Source: UBA4782 sp034429195 (lineage in GTDB: Bacteria; Chloroflexota; Anaerolineae; Anaerolineales; Anaerolineaceae). Taken from it: a DNA stretch of 64,000 bases. Every line of letters begins with the position of its first letter. Position 1 is the first letter of the stretch. The notes beneath the pieces were generated by a model, which saw only the letters and a list, made by a program, of their open reading frames with translations, was not told the DNA's origin and did no database searches. The stretch lies in NCBI GenBank assembly GCA_034429195.1, contig DAOUGQ010000019.1, positions 62,001 through 126,000 on the forward strand, written 5' to 3'. Shown here one piece after another: positions 17,964 through 27,500 of this stretch. Position numbers and translations under genes: made by a program.

Positions 17964-18638
17964 ATGCCATCAGAAATTCGCATTCTGTCTCTCCCTCTCC
18001 CTTTTCGAATGGGGTTGGTGAATTGTTACCTGATATCCGCTGCCACGGGGTATGTTCTGATTGATACCGGCAGCTCGACTGCCCGGAACATAATGCTGGA
18101 GCAACTTAAAAATAACGGCTGTGATAAAGATAATTTGACCCTGGTGATCCTTACCCACGGAGATTTTGATCACACGGGCAATGCAGCATACCTGCGTTCT
18201 GCATTTGGTTCCAAACTAGCAATGCACCAACTTGACTCAGGCATGGTCGAGCGCGGTGATATGTTTGTAAACCGGAAGCAGCCTAATTTTTTGGTAAAAT
18301 CCTTGATCCCGCTTTTTACCGGCTTTGGCAAGGCGGAACACTTTTCCCCAGATATATTTCTTGATGATGGATTCGATCTGGCACCTTATGGGTTGGATGC
18401 CAGAGTTCTTTCTCTTCCAGGACACTCGGCTGGTTCCATAGGTGTTCTTACCAAAGAAGGGGAACTATTCTGTGGTGACTTGTTCGAAAACATGAAAGAA
18501 CCTGGGCTAAGTTCCATCATGGATGATCCAGGCGTCGCAGTCATCAGTATGGCTCGCCTGGAAAAGTTGAATATTCAGCAGGTATTTCCCGGACATGGTC
18601 AACCTTTCGATTGGGATAGCTTCAAGAAGAATGTATAA
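17964..18638 (+). CDS. Metallo-beta-lactamase-fold hydrolase
   Basis: A 224-residue MBL-fold enzyme. The first metal motif is THGDFDHTGN with H65, D67, D69 and H70. The usual second His is Asp, a variant seen in part of the glyoxalase II-like branch. SLPGHSAGSIGV gives the third His, FCGDLF the bridging Asp, and VFPGHGQPF the last His. It is cytosolic, with no signal peptide. The substrate is unknown; thioester or lactone hydrolysis is typical for this group. TATACT at 17907-17912 may be a -10 element. The next gene starts 11 bp downstream behind its own ribosome site, so the two form an operon. Confidence 0.88.
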   Translation: MPSEIRILSLPLPFRMGLVNCYLISAATGYVLIDTGSSTARNIMLEQLKNNGCDKDNLTLVILTHGDFDHTGNAAYLRSAFGSKLAMHQLDSGMVERGDMFVNRKQPNFLVKSLIPLFTGFGKAEHFSPDIFLDDGFDLAPYGLDARVLSLPGHSAGSIGVLTKEGELFCGDLFENMKEPGLSSIMDDPGVAVISMARLEKLNIQQVFPGHGQPFDWDSFKKNV

Positions 18639-18649
18639 AGGAGCTCCTC

Positions 18650-19462
18650 TTGGATAACGATAGTTCAAAAAAGAAAACCCAGATTGTTTATTTTTCTCAT
18701 GGTGGCGGACCCCTACCAATCTTGGGCGATCCAAGTCATAAAGCGATGCTGGATTTCATGACCCTTCTACCCACCATGATCAGAAAACCAGATTTCATCC
18801 TCGTGGTGAGCGCTCACTGGGAAGAAAAAGTCGCCACATTATTGGGCGCTGAAAAACCATCCATGTTCTATGATTACTATGGCTTTCCGACTGAAGCCTA
18901 TAAAATCACCTACCCTGCTCCCGGAAGCCCAGAACTTGCCGAAAAGATTGCAGGATTCTTCGAGAAAAATAATACTCCCATCCAGATTAACCATGAAAGA
19001 GGGTTTGATCACGGGTTGTTTATCCCATTGAAATTGATGTACCCTGATGCGGATATCCCTTCCTTGCAACTTTCCCTGGTGAAAGGACTGGATCCGGCAG
19101 AACATCTCAGGATTGGAAATATTTTACATGCGTTAGTGAATAAAAATATCCTGGTAGTGGGGTCTGGATTTTCTTTTCACAACATGATGGCGTTTTCCTG
19201 GCAGGGGCTGGACAAGCCCGATCCGCTCAATGATGAATTCCAGAACTGGCTTATCGAAACCTGTACTGGTAACCTTCCCCAACCCGAACGCGAAAAAGCT
19301 TTGATTGAATGGGAAAAAGCACCTGGCGCACGATATTGCCACCCTCGCGAAGAACACTTGCTTCCTCTGCATGTTTGTACTGGCATGGCGAAGCAAGCTG
19401 GCACATTGATATTTGATGACAAGATCCTGGGGAAACGCAGCATTGCCTTTCTATGGAAATAG
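18650..19462 (+). CDS. Class III extradiol dioxygenase family protein (DODA-like)
   Basis: A 270-residue member of the LigB/DODA family of metal-dependent ring-opening dioxygenases. Landmarks are FSHGGGPLPILGD (first metal His), VVSAHWEE, NHERGFDHGLFIPLKLMYP (second His and catalytic region) and VVGSGFSFHNM. The start is TTG at 18650, six bases after AAAGGAG; no ATG fits. It is coupled to the MBL gene upstream. The natural substrate could be a catechol or dihydroxyphenylalanine-like compound, but many bacterial DODA homologues have no assigned substrate. It ends in TAG, with no terminator recognised in the 240 bp that follow. Confidence 0.85.
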   Translation: MDNDSSKKKTQIVYFSHGGGPLPILGDPSHKAMLDFMTLLPTMIRKPDFILVVSAHWEEKVATLLGAEKPSMFYDYYGFPTEAYKITYPAPGSPELAEKIAGFFEKNNTPIQINHERGFDHGLFIPLKLMYPDADIPSLQLSLVKGLDPAEHLRIGNILHALVNKNILVVGSGFSFHNMMAFSWQGLDKPDPLNDEFQNWLIETCTGNLPQPEREKALIEWEKAPGARYCHPREEHLLPLHVCTGMAKQAGTLIFDDKILGKRSIAFLWK

Positions 19463-19704
19463 ATCGGGAGGTAAACAGAAAGCTTTTTTGATCAAAAGGT
19501 TCTTCTGTTTATGCCCGGATAATTCAATAGATATCAAGGTAATCCTAAATTGTTTTCCCGATTGCTTAAGCTTTTATTGCCAATATGCGATTGTGGAAAT
19601 ATGCGTATGCCCTTCTCCACAAAGCAGGCTTCTCAAGAGGTCATCCATGATATACTGCCTTGTTATCTACGGTTGCCAAAAAAGGATAAGGGAGATACAA
19701 GGTA

Positions 19705-20253
19705 ATGAACAATGCAGTCAGGGAATCATTTAGTAATCTAGAGTCAACTGATGATAAAGTACGGTATAGTGCCTTCCAAACTTTGCTCAGCCTGACAGAC
19801 GAAAAAGTGGATTGGATATATGATGTCTGGGATGGTTTACTCGAAAAACTGAAGAGTATTAATTCCTATCAACGATCAATTGCCATCATGCTATTCTGCA
19901 ACCTGGCAAAAAGTGATCATGAAAAACGCATGGCAAACATTCTGGATGATCTATTAGCTCACACCCGGGACGAAAAGTTCATCACTTCGCGCCAATGTAT
20001 ACAAAATATCTGGAAAATAGCCATTGTTGACGGGCAGTATCGAAACATAATTCTTGATCATCTGGAAAAGCGATTCCGAGAGTGCCGCGAGGAAAGCCAT
20101 TACAACCTTATCCGCCAGGATATCCTTCAATCCATCATGTCTCTCTATTCTGTTGAAAAAGATGATCTGCTACTGGTAAAGGTTCGGGAGTTGATCACTT
20201 TGGAAGAAGATACAAAATATCGTAAGGGGTACAGTAAGCTGCTTAAGGAATAA
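19705..20253 (+). CDS. HEAT-repeat-like helical protein
   Basis: A 182-residue all-helical protein with a repeating hydrophobic pattern of HEAT/ARM type, e.g. DDKVRYSAFQTLLSLTDEK, SYQRSIAIMLFCNLAKSD, KFITSRQCIQNIWKIAI and NLIRQDILQSIMSLYSVEK, giving four to five helical pairs. There is no signal peptide, membrane segment or catalytic motif. Such proteins usually act as binding platforms. It is preceded by a GGGAG ribosome site and stands alone between the DODA gene and the convergent nadE. The function is unknown; the fold call is from pattern only. Confidence 0.7.
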   Translation: MNNAVRESFSNLESTDDKVRYSAFQTLLSLTDEKVDWIYDVWDGLLEKLKSINSYQRSIAIMLFCNLAKSDHEKRMANILDDLLAHTRDEKFITSRQCIQNIWKIAIVDGQYRNIILDHLEKRFRECREESHYNLIRQDILQSIMSLYSVEKDDLLLVKVRELITLEEDTKYRKGYSKLLKE

Positions 20254-20291
20254 CTTTTTTCAGCAAGGGTATTCTAGCAGTTTGTACATTA

Positions 20292-21260
20292 TTATACAGG
20301 TGTAACTCCGACTGGCATGCGTCGCCTTTCATTAGCAACGATGCATGCTGAACGGATGGATCTGACCATCTTCTTCTGCACCCCCACAGATTCTGCAATC
20401 TCTTCATCCTCTATTTTTATTGATATCCCGACAAGGATTCTATCCAATTTTTCATAGGGCAATCCAATAGCCGTCTCATTAGGTAAGCCAGCCCCCAGGT
20501 CACCGGAAGAAGGCTGGAGAACGATTTCTTTTGGCACCCTCAGGGCACGCGCCAGCTCACGGATCTGAGTTTTATACAGATGACGGAGAGGGGCAATATC
20601 TCCCACCCCATCACCATGTGGATCGTAAAAACCTATCGTCCATTCAGAGCGATCAGTGGTACAAATCATCAGGCGATCATTCTGTATTGCTTTAAGTGTA
20701 AGCACCAGCATACGTGCTCGTACCTTCCCAATAATGAATTTTTCCGTTCGTTGCGCATAATGCCAAAACCTGTGCTGCAAAAGCCAGGCGAGAATACCTT
20801 CTCTGCTGTGGAAAGAATATTGCTGTGCCCAAGGAAAAAGCGAGGGGGAATTACTGAATCTTCGCAAAATATGGATAGACTTTTCGAGAAAAGCGCGATT
20901 GGCTGCCAGATCCTGGGACATTTGTTCGTATAATCCAAGTTGAGTAAAAAGTCCCGTTTGGTTAAACTCTTCTAAAGGCAAACCCAGGGTTTGCGCGGCT
21001 ACTTGCACATGGTGATGAATGTCTATGTTGCTGTCTCGTTCGGGAAGGCTGACCAGGTGAATTTGTTTTGCAGGTAAACAACGAGCGCACAGAAAAGCAC
21101 AGGTGGTAGAATCCAACCCACCGCTCAATCCAATGGTCACCCCACGCACACCACGTCTTTTTACCTCACCCTTTATGAATTGACAGATCCGCTCAATCTC
21201 ATTTGCTGGATCAAACTGCAGATTTGCTTCAATTCTTTGTCTGCATTCTTCATTCCCCAT
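20292..21260 (-). CDS. nadE: NAD+ synthase (ammonia-dependent type)
   Basis: Catalyses the last step of NAD synthesis, amidating deamido-NAD with ATP. The PP-loop SGGLDSTT (46-53) binds ATP; CTTDRSEWTIGFYDPHGDG and IAPLRHLYKTQIRELA are the conserved synthetase motifs; PSSGDLGAGLPNE and YEKLDRILVG follow. The chain is 322 residues with no glutaminase (CN hydrolase) domain, so ammonia must come from elsewhere. It is longer than typical short NadE (about 275) owing to an insert at about 110-180 rich in aromatic and basic residues. ATG 21260 follows GGAGAAAA. It is convergent with the HEAT protein; the two stops are 38 bp apart. Confidence 0.9.
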   Translation of the reverse strand: MGNEECRQRIEANLQFDPANEIERICQFIKGEVKRRGVRGVTIGLSGGLDSTTCAFLCARCLPAKQIHLVSLPERDSNIDIHHHVQVAAQTLGLPLEEFNQTGLFTQLGLYEQMSQDLAANRAFLEKSIHILRRFSNSPSLFPWAQQYSFHSREGILAWLLQHRFWHYAQRTEKFIIGKVRARMLVLTLKAIQNDRLMICTTDRSEWTIGFYDPHGDGVGDIAPLRHLYKTQIRELARALRVPKEIVLQPSSGDLGAGLPNETAIGLPYEKLDRILVGISIKIEDEEIAESVGVQKKMVRSIRSACIVANERRRMPVGVTPV

Positions 21261-21352
21261 AAAGTTTTCTCCGATCGTAAAGGAGAATCAATGTATTCAT
21301 CATAGCACAATAAAGGAGAAAGCTATAATTAATCAACTATTGAAGGAGTGCC

Positions 21353-21784
21353 ATGATCGTTTACACTGACTCCCTTGAGGGAATTACTGACAAGAACCTG
21401 ATGGGTGGGTTCTTCGCCGGATGGCCTAATCCGCCTGCACCAGAGGTACATTTTCGAATCCTTTCTCAAAGCTATGCCAGGATTCTTGCCCGGACCGAAG
21501 ATGGAACGGTGGTTGGATTCATTACTGCTATTAGCGATGGTGTTTCCTGCGCCTATATTCCATTCCTTGAAGTGTTGCCCGGATACCAACATCAGGGAAT
21601 TGGTACAATGTTAATCAAGCAGATGTTGAAGAAACTCGAGCATCTGTATATGATCGATCTGATATGCGATCGTGAGCTGCAACATTTTTATGAACATCTG
21701 GGAATGGCTAAAGCTGTCGGGATGATGGCACGAAATTTTGACCGACAATCTTGTGAGATAGTGCCTTTGAGCCTGAACAAATAA
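21353..21784 (+). CDS. GNAT family N-acetyltransferase
   Basis: A 143-residue acetyl-CoA-dependent N-acetyltransferase. Motif A is clear: FLEVLPGYQHQGIGTMLIKQMLKKL, with the Q-x-x-G-x-G pyrophosphate loop. The upstream strand (TVVGFITAISDGVSCAYI) and the C-terminal LICDRELQHFYEHLGM complete the fold. Start ATG 21353 follows GAAGGAG. TATAAT at 21324-21329 is a likely -10 for this gene, which is divergent from nadE. The acceptor is unknown. It is followed by the ASCH gene 52 bp on. Confidence 0.88.
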   Translation: MIVYTDSLEGITDKNLMGGFFAGWPNPPAPEVHFRILSQSYARILARTEDGTVVGFITAISDGVSCAYIPFLEVLPGYQHQGIGTMLIKQMLKKLEHLYMIDLICDRELQHFYEHLGMAKAVGMMARNFDRQSCEIVPLSLNK

Positions 21785-21835
21785 GTAAATCTATTGATTT
21801 CGATCTTGTATTCCAATGCAAAATGGAGCCTTTCC

Positions 21836-22207
21836 ATGAGTATTCAATCCCATAAACGCATGCAATTTGTCTCAGATGATTTAGTTCAGCAGATCGTCGA
21901 AGGGCGAAAAACTGCCAGTACAGAATGGTTGGATAGAATTAACACTTCGGATAACGAATTTGATGATCCATTGGTGGTGGGCGAATATTACGACGTATAC
22001 GATAGTAAATTACAGGTGCGAGCTACCATTCGGATCATTGGGATGGAGTTATGCCGTTGGGAAGAAATTCCCGAACGTCTTTGGCGCGGTGAAACCAATA
22101 GCAATGCCGAGGAATTCCAACAGGATCACCTGGGCTTTTTTAAAAATCCCGGGCAGGATTTCGAGTTTATTGCCTATTATTTTATGTTGGTTTCTGGTTC
22201 GTCATAA
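21836..22207 (+). CDS. ASCH-domain protein
   Basis: A 123-residue single-domain protein. MQFVSDDLVQQIVEGRKTAST resembles the RNA-binding ASCH (PUA-like) fold, whose signature is G-x-K-T near the start of the domain. The following RATIRIIGMELCRWEEIPERLWRGE is the conserved strand-helix region. ASCH proteins bind or modify nucleic acid or nucleoside derivatives; some are N4-acetylcytidine amidohydrolases. ATG 21836, seven bases after GGAG, is preferred over an upstream in-frame start at 21794. It is probably cotranscribed with the GNAT gene. Confidence 0.7.
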   Translation: MSIQSHKRMQFVSDDLVQQIVEGRKTASTEWLDRINTSDNEFDDPLVVGEYYDVYDSKLQVRATIRIIGMELCRWEEIPERLWRGETNSNAEEFQQDHLGFFKNPGQDFEFIAYYFMLVSGSS

Positions 22208-22226
22208 AAAATGATGCTTAGACAAA

Positions 22227-22996
22227 CTATTCTTTCCTCATCCCCTCTATGGGAAAACCACAAGCAGCCAGTTGTTTGAGTAGTTCATCAGGATTTTCCA
22301 GCCACTGCCCCCACTTGCGTGACATGTGCTCAGTCCAGGAATAATCATCATAGGTAAATGCTTCTTCTTTTCCATCTATCTCTAATTCGATCTTTGCTTT
22401 TTGCTTAATATAGTATCCCTGAGCCATATATCCATCATCCATTGACTGCATGGCGCGGGTGATCATCTCATCGGTCATCTCGGGGTAGTGATCTTCAAAC
22501 AGGGTATATTCCAGCGGGTATCGCGGGCGAGGTGGGAAATCTTCATTAGGGTATCCCATCACCAGCTCTACCAAAGGAAAAACCCGCTGTGGCAGGGCAT
22601 ATTCTTTCTGGATCTTTATTGCCTTATAAGAGGTCATCCCTAAAAAGCAGCTTCCCATCCCCAGGCTTTCCGCTGCGGTTACCATATTACCTGCTGCATA
22701 AGCTGCATCTTGAATGCCAAAAAAAGTAGAGAGAGATTATTTGAAACAGTTTTCCAGCCACGACGCGCCATGATCAGTTCCAGCTTGTGCATATCCACAC
22801 AGATGGTAAAAAGCAGTGGAGCTCCAAATGGATGTTTCTTTTTACGGTCGAGCAAAATACTGTAGAGTTGCGCAGCAAAAGGTGCTTGCTGCCCGGCACA
22901 TACAACAGTTTGGATCATTTCATCTGTTGGTTGCTGGTTGGTGTATTTTCGCACTGATTTTCGATTTAACAATGTGTTTATTACGTTATTCTCCAT
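22227..22996 (-). pseudogene. Nitroreductase family protein, frameshifted
   Basis: Two overlapping minus-strand frames make one FMN-dependent nitroreductase of about 256 codons. The first (22996-22679) opens ENNVINTLLNRKSVRKYTNQQ, the FMN-binding N-terminus. The second continues FFGIQDAAYAAGNMVTAAES then LGMGSCFLGMTSYKAI to the C-terminus. The break is at a run of seven T (minus strand; A at 22719-22725): adding one T joins CTT TTT TTT GGC ATT CAA in frame. So a base was lost from a homopolymer, either truly or as a read error. A -1 ribosomal slip on U-UUU-UUG would also join them, but there is no sign that this is programmed. Everything else is intact. Confidence 0.8.
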
Positions 22997-23103
22997 CCGG
23001 GTTCCTTCTTTCTTATACTTTCAAGTATATCGCTTATAGATCTTCATGATTTTTAAGTATACTGGCTCATTTTTTGCCAGATAATGAAGTATTTCTGATT
23101 CTT

Positions 23104-23143
23104 TGCTACAATGTCATTATTACTATTGTTCAGTCACCTGAAC
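23104..23143 (+). promoter_or_regulatory. Extended -10 promoter and dyad upstream of the DUF1801 gene
   Basis: TGCTACAAT (23104-23112) is an extended -10 element without a good -35. Downstream in the leader, GTTCAG (23128-23133) and CTGAAC (23138-23143) form a perfect 6-bp inverted repeat with a 4-base spacer, just before the AGGAG site. It could be an operator or a small leader hairpin. Confidence 0.5.
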
Positions 23144-23153
23144 AGGAGCAGGA

Positions 23154-23543
23154 ATGGAAAACAAAGTAAATGCATCATCCATCGATGATTACATAGCTGG
23201 TTTTCCTGAAAGTGTACAAAATAAATTGCAAGAATTACGAGCAGCGATTAAAGTTGCTGCACCTGATGCTGAAGAAAAAATCAGCTATCAAATGCCAGCC
23301 TTTGCGCAAAAAGGGATATTGGTATACTTTGCCGCTCATAAAAACCACATTGGCTTCTACCCAACCTCTAGCGGAATTGAAAAATTCAAGGAAGAATTGT
23401 CCACTTATGAAATCTCAAAAGGCGCAATACGTTTTCCATTGGATAAATCCATTCCTTATGAATTAGTAAAAAAGATTGTTTCCTTTCGATTACAAGAAAA
23501 CCTGAATAAGGGAAAAAATCAAAAAAAGGCTGATCGGGAATAG
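23154..23543 (+). CDS. DUF1801 family protein
   Basis: A 129-residue protein of the DUF1801 (YdhG-like, also called iron-chaperone-like) family. Signatures are DDYIAGFPESVQNKLQELR, EKISYQMPAFAQKGILVYFA, KNHIGFYPTSSGIEKFKEEL and AIRFPLDKSIPYELVKKIV. It is a small soluble cytosolic fold; a frataxin-like role has been suggested for one member, but function is unsettled. ATG follows AGGAGCAGGA. The C-terminal tail is Lys-rich. It shares a transcript with the next gene, whose own AGGAGG site lies in the 24-bp gap. Confidence 0.88.
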   Translation: MENKVNASSIDDYIAGFPESVQNKLQELRAAIKVAAPDAEEKISYQMPAFAQKGILVYFAAHKNHIGFYPTSSGIEKFKEELSTYEISKGAIRFPLDKSIPYELVKKIVSFRLQENLNKGKNQKKADRE

Positions 23544-23567
23544 TTCTTTTCTATCAGGAGGCATTGA

Positions 23568-24047
23568 ATGAAAAAGGAATGGGATCGTCGTACCCGTCAA
23601 TGCGATTACACGCAGCTTCGTCCTGAGCTAAGAGTTGCCATTGAAAAAGAATTGAAGGAGATGGAAGAAGAGCTTGATATTCTGTTTTGTATCGAGACAG
23701 AATCCATTTTATTGAAGAAATCTGGGCTTTTCAATAATAGAAGAAAGGTACAACATGTCGCTGCCATCGTAACACCAACATGGCTGGTGCAGGCGGTTGA
23801 AGCATCAGAATACAACACAGAGATCATTGCTTTGTTTCATTACCTTGATAAAATGCAAATCACCTTCGAGACAATGGAAATGGCAAAAGCCATTGGGATC
23901 GAAGATTATGGGATCGACGTCCTTTCTCAAACCCGCTGGAATTTAAGGGGTGGTCGTCACTTTATTGGGCTGGAATATAACGCAATATCACAGCAATTCA
24001 TTGAAGCTCTTAAAGATGCTATAAAAGCTGTCAAAGCGCGCCCATAG
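23568..24047 (+). CDS. Unknown protein, 159 residues
   Basis: Not recognised as a named family. It begins with a charged region (MKKEWDRRTRQCDYTQLRPE), then two amphipathic helices (LRVAIEKELKEMEEELD) and a strand-rich part (RRKVQHVAAIVTPTWLVQAVE) that resembles a PH-like or YokE-like beta fold. It ends with a helix (QQFIEALKDAIKAVKAR). It is soluble, with no signal peptide. The ribosome site AGGAGG is strong. The TAG stop is followed in the same frame by the phosphatase remnant with no new start codon, so the two may once have been one gene or overlapped. It is a probable real gene of unknown role. Confidence 0.7.
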   Translation: MKKEWDRRTRQCDYTQLRPELRVAIEKELKEMEEELDILFCIETESILLKKSGLFNNRRKVQHVAAIVTPTWLVQAVEASEYNTEIIALFHYLDKMQITFETMEMAKAIGIEDYGIDVLSQTRWNLRGGRHFIGLEYNAISQQFIEALKDAIKAVKARP

Positions 24048-24463
24048 AAAAAACCAACGATTAAAGTTGAAAACACCTACAAAGTATTCGATTGGCTATG
24101 GACATCAAGACAGCTAACAGAAGAAGATATTCATCATCTTCCCGCATTGGGCGTCGAAGTTGTCATCAACCTGGCATTGCCCACTACAATAAAAGCTCTC
24201 ACTCATGAAGCAGTACTGGTGACCGGTTTGAGATTGACGTACATCCAAATCCCGGTCGCATGGAAACATCACGAGCCAGAACAATTAAGGCAGTTTGCTG
24301 GTACGCGTAATTGTTTACAGGACATAAAGTATGGGCACACTGTGTGAAGAATATGCGCGTCTCCGCTTTCGTCTACCTCTATCGCCTTATCTTTCTCCAA
24401 GAAAGTGAAGATTTTGGTAATTTCCCCATGCGTGAAATATGGCAACTGGATGAATTTTTGTAG
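24048..24463 (+). pseudogene. Protein-tyrosine-phosphatase-like gene remnant
   Basis: The frame directly after the TAG of the previous gene reads KVFDWLWTSRQLTEEDIHHL, LGVEVVINLALPTT and LRLTYIQIPVAW, then EQLRQFAG. This is the N-terminal half of a DSP-like phosphatase family with a conserved SAFxYLYR C-terminus. It is not preceded by ATG, GTG or TTG. After a one-base loss at about 24320 the other frame continues GHKVWAHCVKNMRVSAF (active-site HCxxxxR) and VYLYRLIFLQESEDFG, ending in TAG at 24461-24463. Restoring one G (CAGGGACAT) joins the halves. With no start codon and a frameshift it is probably inactive. Confidence 0.75.
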
Positions 24464-24539
24464 CAATTCATCCACTCAGAGATCAGTAAGGGACGCTGTA
24501 GTTGGAATTAAACCACTGCAACTTTGAAAATATCATTCT

Positions 24540-24572
24540 TAAAATATCTGACTCGGATTGCTCCGAGTCAGA
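24540..24572 (-). terminator. Terminator of the beta-helix gene
   Basis: TCTGACTCGGA (24547-24557) and TCCGAGTCAGA (24562-24572) form an 11-bp stem with a TTGC (GCAA on the minus strand) tetraloop. On the minus strand it is followed by TATTTTAAG, so it terminates the large secreted-protein gene 28 bp upstream. Confidence 0.8.
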
Positions 24573-24599
24573 TTGCACTCCTCTAAACGTTTTCGAAAA

Positions 24600-27500
24600 C
24601 TAGTAAATATAAACATTTCCTTCCATAAAGTCAGCACCCAGGTCATTTCCAAATGTATTGGTATTGTACAGAACAACATCCGAATTGGGGTTAACCACAT
24701 TGGCGGTGATACCCCAGGCACTATTGCCTACGAAATTGCTGTTGGAAATGTAAACCTTGGCAGTTGTGCTATCGATCTGCAAGCCATTCCAATCACCCAG
24801 GAAACCATTCATCATGCTGGTCAGGTTATTGATAGTAATCATGCTATTGGCAGCTTTGATCCACACACCATCTGTACCATTTCTCTCTGCTCGATCGTTC
24901 GATAAGAGAACACTTCCCGTCGTATCGATCTGGATTCCGTTCCAGGAGTTGTAGGCAGTAGTCGAGTTAGCTATCGATACATTTCCAGCACTTTTAATCT
25001 CAATCCCATTTTTTGAATTATACGTGAATAGATTCGTACCTAGAAATGTAACCGTACTGCCTACTGTAGAGGTGGAATTATCGATCTTGATGCCCACACC
25101 GGTATTACTGAAAGTAGAGCGAATAGAGTTAATAGTAACAACCCGGTCGGATAGGATATATACCCCATCACCAATATTCCCGCCAAAAATACTATTGGAG
25201 ATCATCACAGGTTTTGCCTTGTCGGTTCCTACCCGATTATCCAATTCAATACCGTAAAGTCCATTACTTGACGCTTCAATATTGTTCAGTGTTATGGCAC
25301 CAGAAGCATCAACATAGAGGCCAGAGTAAGTCATACCTGACAGATTGTTATTGTTGAATTTACTATTGGATACTGTAACAAATTTTGGAACGGTCGCATA
25401 ACTATTAACAAGTCTGGCACCATTTCCTGATACCAATCCATTGCTAATAAAACTGGTTTTGCTTAACGTAATATTGCCAGCGGTTTTTATATCCACTCCA
25501 GAACCATTGTTAAAGGAGAACCAGTTTTCCCATCCTGCAGTGGTAGCATTGATAATGACATCTCCCAAAGTCAACTCATTCGATAGAAGTAATCCGATGC
25601 CATCATTGTATTTTGCTTGTGTATTCAACACAGAAATATTACCTGTTGCAACCACAGTCAAACCATTTCCACCAGTGGTTCCATCTTGACCATTGAAATC
25701 AAACATATTAATAAGCCCATTCATAGTAAAGGTACTATTGGTGGTTACATTTGCTCCATCAAACTGGTTTTGGCTGGATTCAACCATCGCAAGTTTCACT
25801 GCGCCAGCAGAGATGATCTGCAACCCATATGAACCCTCGTTATAACTGAATTCAGAGTGTGCATTATTGGAGCCAGTGATGGTTACAGTACCTGTTCCTA
25901 CACAGGGAGAGCCATTGCAAGTATTGATATAGGCACCAATATCGGTATTGTATGAAGCTGATATTTTTACCAGGGTTACATTTCTGTTGGTATAGATCGT
26001 TAAACCAGTGCCCTGATTGAAGCTGATATAATTGCGGTTTTCCAGGGCGGTTCTAAGAATGCTCACATTCCCTACCCCATAACGATTATCGATATAGACC
26101 CCTCTCCCAATATTGGTGGCAGCAGAAATATTGGTCAGGGTAACACTCCCAGCTGACTCAATATACAGCCCATCATTTCCCCCGTTTTCACTGAAGTCAA
26201 CATTCATTAGAGTGATCCCTTTACCCGCACCCTGGTGGTTATCAAACTTTGCTCCACCACCATTCAATGCAGCATCACGCCCATTTCCTGCAGCTCCACT
26301 CCCATTCCAGGTGATAGAACCTAACAAGCTGGCAGTAATGCCCCATCCACCATTTGCGTAAACTGAAACTGTGTTGAGTGACAGGTTACCGATTCCGCCA
26401 TCCATATCAATGACAACACCATCATACAGGTTGTAAGCAGATGTGAGTTTTATAATCTTGATGCTTTGCTTAGAGAATAATTCCAAGCCGATATAACTGT
26501 TCTGGTCAACAAGGTTTTTTCCATATGTCGAGAGGAAAGTGATACCGCCCGTTGTACCAAAAGTATTATCTGCATAAACCCCTGATACATCGTTTAATGT
26601 AGAGGTAATACTATCGACCGTAATATTCCCATTCGATAATATATATAAACCATATCCACCCTGATTTCTCACAGTGGTGATGTTGGATGCCATCACAGGA
26701 AGGGGAGTGAGAGCTGCAGTGTTCACAAGGCTGATCCCACTGCCTGCTACACTATAGCTGGCGTTCACATTTTTCAGTGTGATACTACCATTCGCATATA
26801 CCAGCACGTTGGTGTATCCATTGCTATTAAGGATGCTATCTGTCAAAGATACATTTTTGCCACCTACTCCTATACTGGCATTATCATCCACAGCCTGTAT
26901 ACGAAGACCAGTATCACCATTAGCTACAGCCTGCAATTTACTGATGGTAATATTCCCTGAGGTGGTCAAGAACAATCCATCATTTTCATTATAAGAAGCG
27001 CTGATATTGTCAATGACGAGAGCAGCCTGGTTCTGCGGATATACATAAATACCATAACCCCAATCAGTTTCATCCGGATCAACTGTATTGAGTGAAAACA
27101 CACTGTTCTTGATGGTTGCTAAAGTTTTACCGAGGATATCCAGACCATCACCATTGTTTGAAGAGGCAGAAACTCCATTTAAGGTAATTGAGTTTCCTGA
27201 ATAAATTTCGAGTCCTGCAAAAGGCCCATTGCCACCAACGCCATTGAAATTAAAGGAACTATTGGTTACTTTCACAGCACCGGTGCCCAGATTTTCACCA
27301 AATGGATCTGTGCTATTATGGATGTAAACCCCATACGTTCCATTGTTACTGGCGTCGACACGCAGCAACTCTACAGCACCCACATTGTCAATGGCAATAC
27401 CACCACCCTGATTATTAATGTTCGTTACGGTTACATCGGTGAGTTTGATCAAACCGATGTTATTATGGAGATAAACCGCTCCTGCGGTGTTGGTAGCATC

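Noticed and set aside
15102..24463. TAG read as a sense codon throughout the genome
   Set aside because: Three frames continue sensibly past TAG, but rpoD, the first beta-helix gene, the alcohol dehydrogenase and others end properly at TAG, two of them just before terminators. General recoding does not fit.
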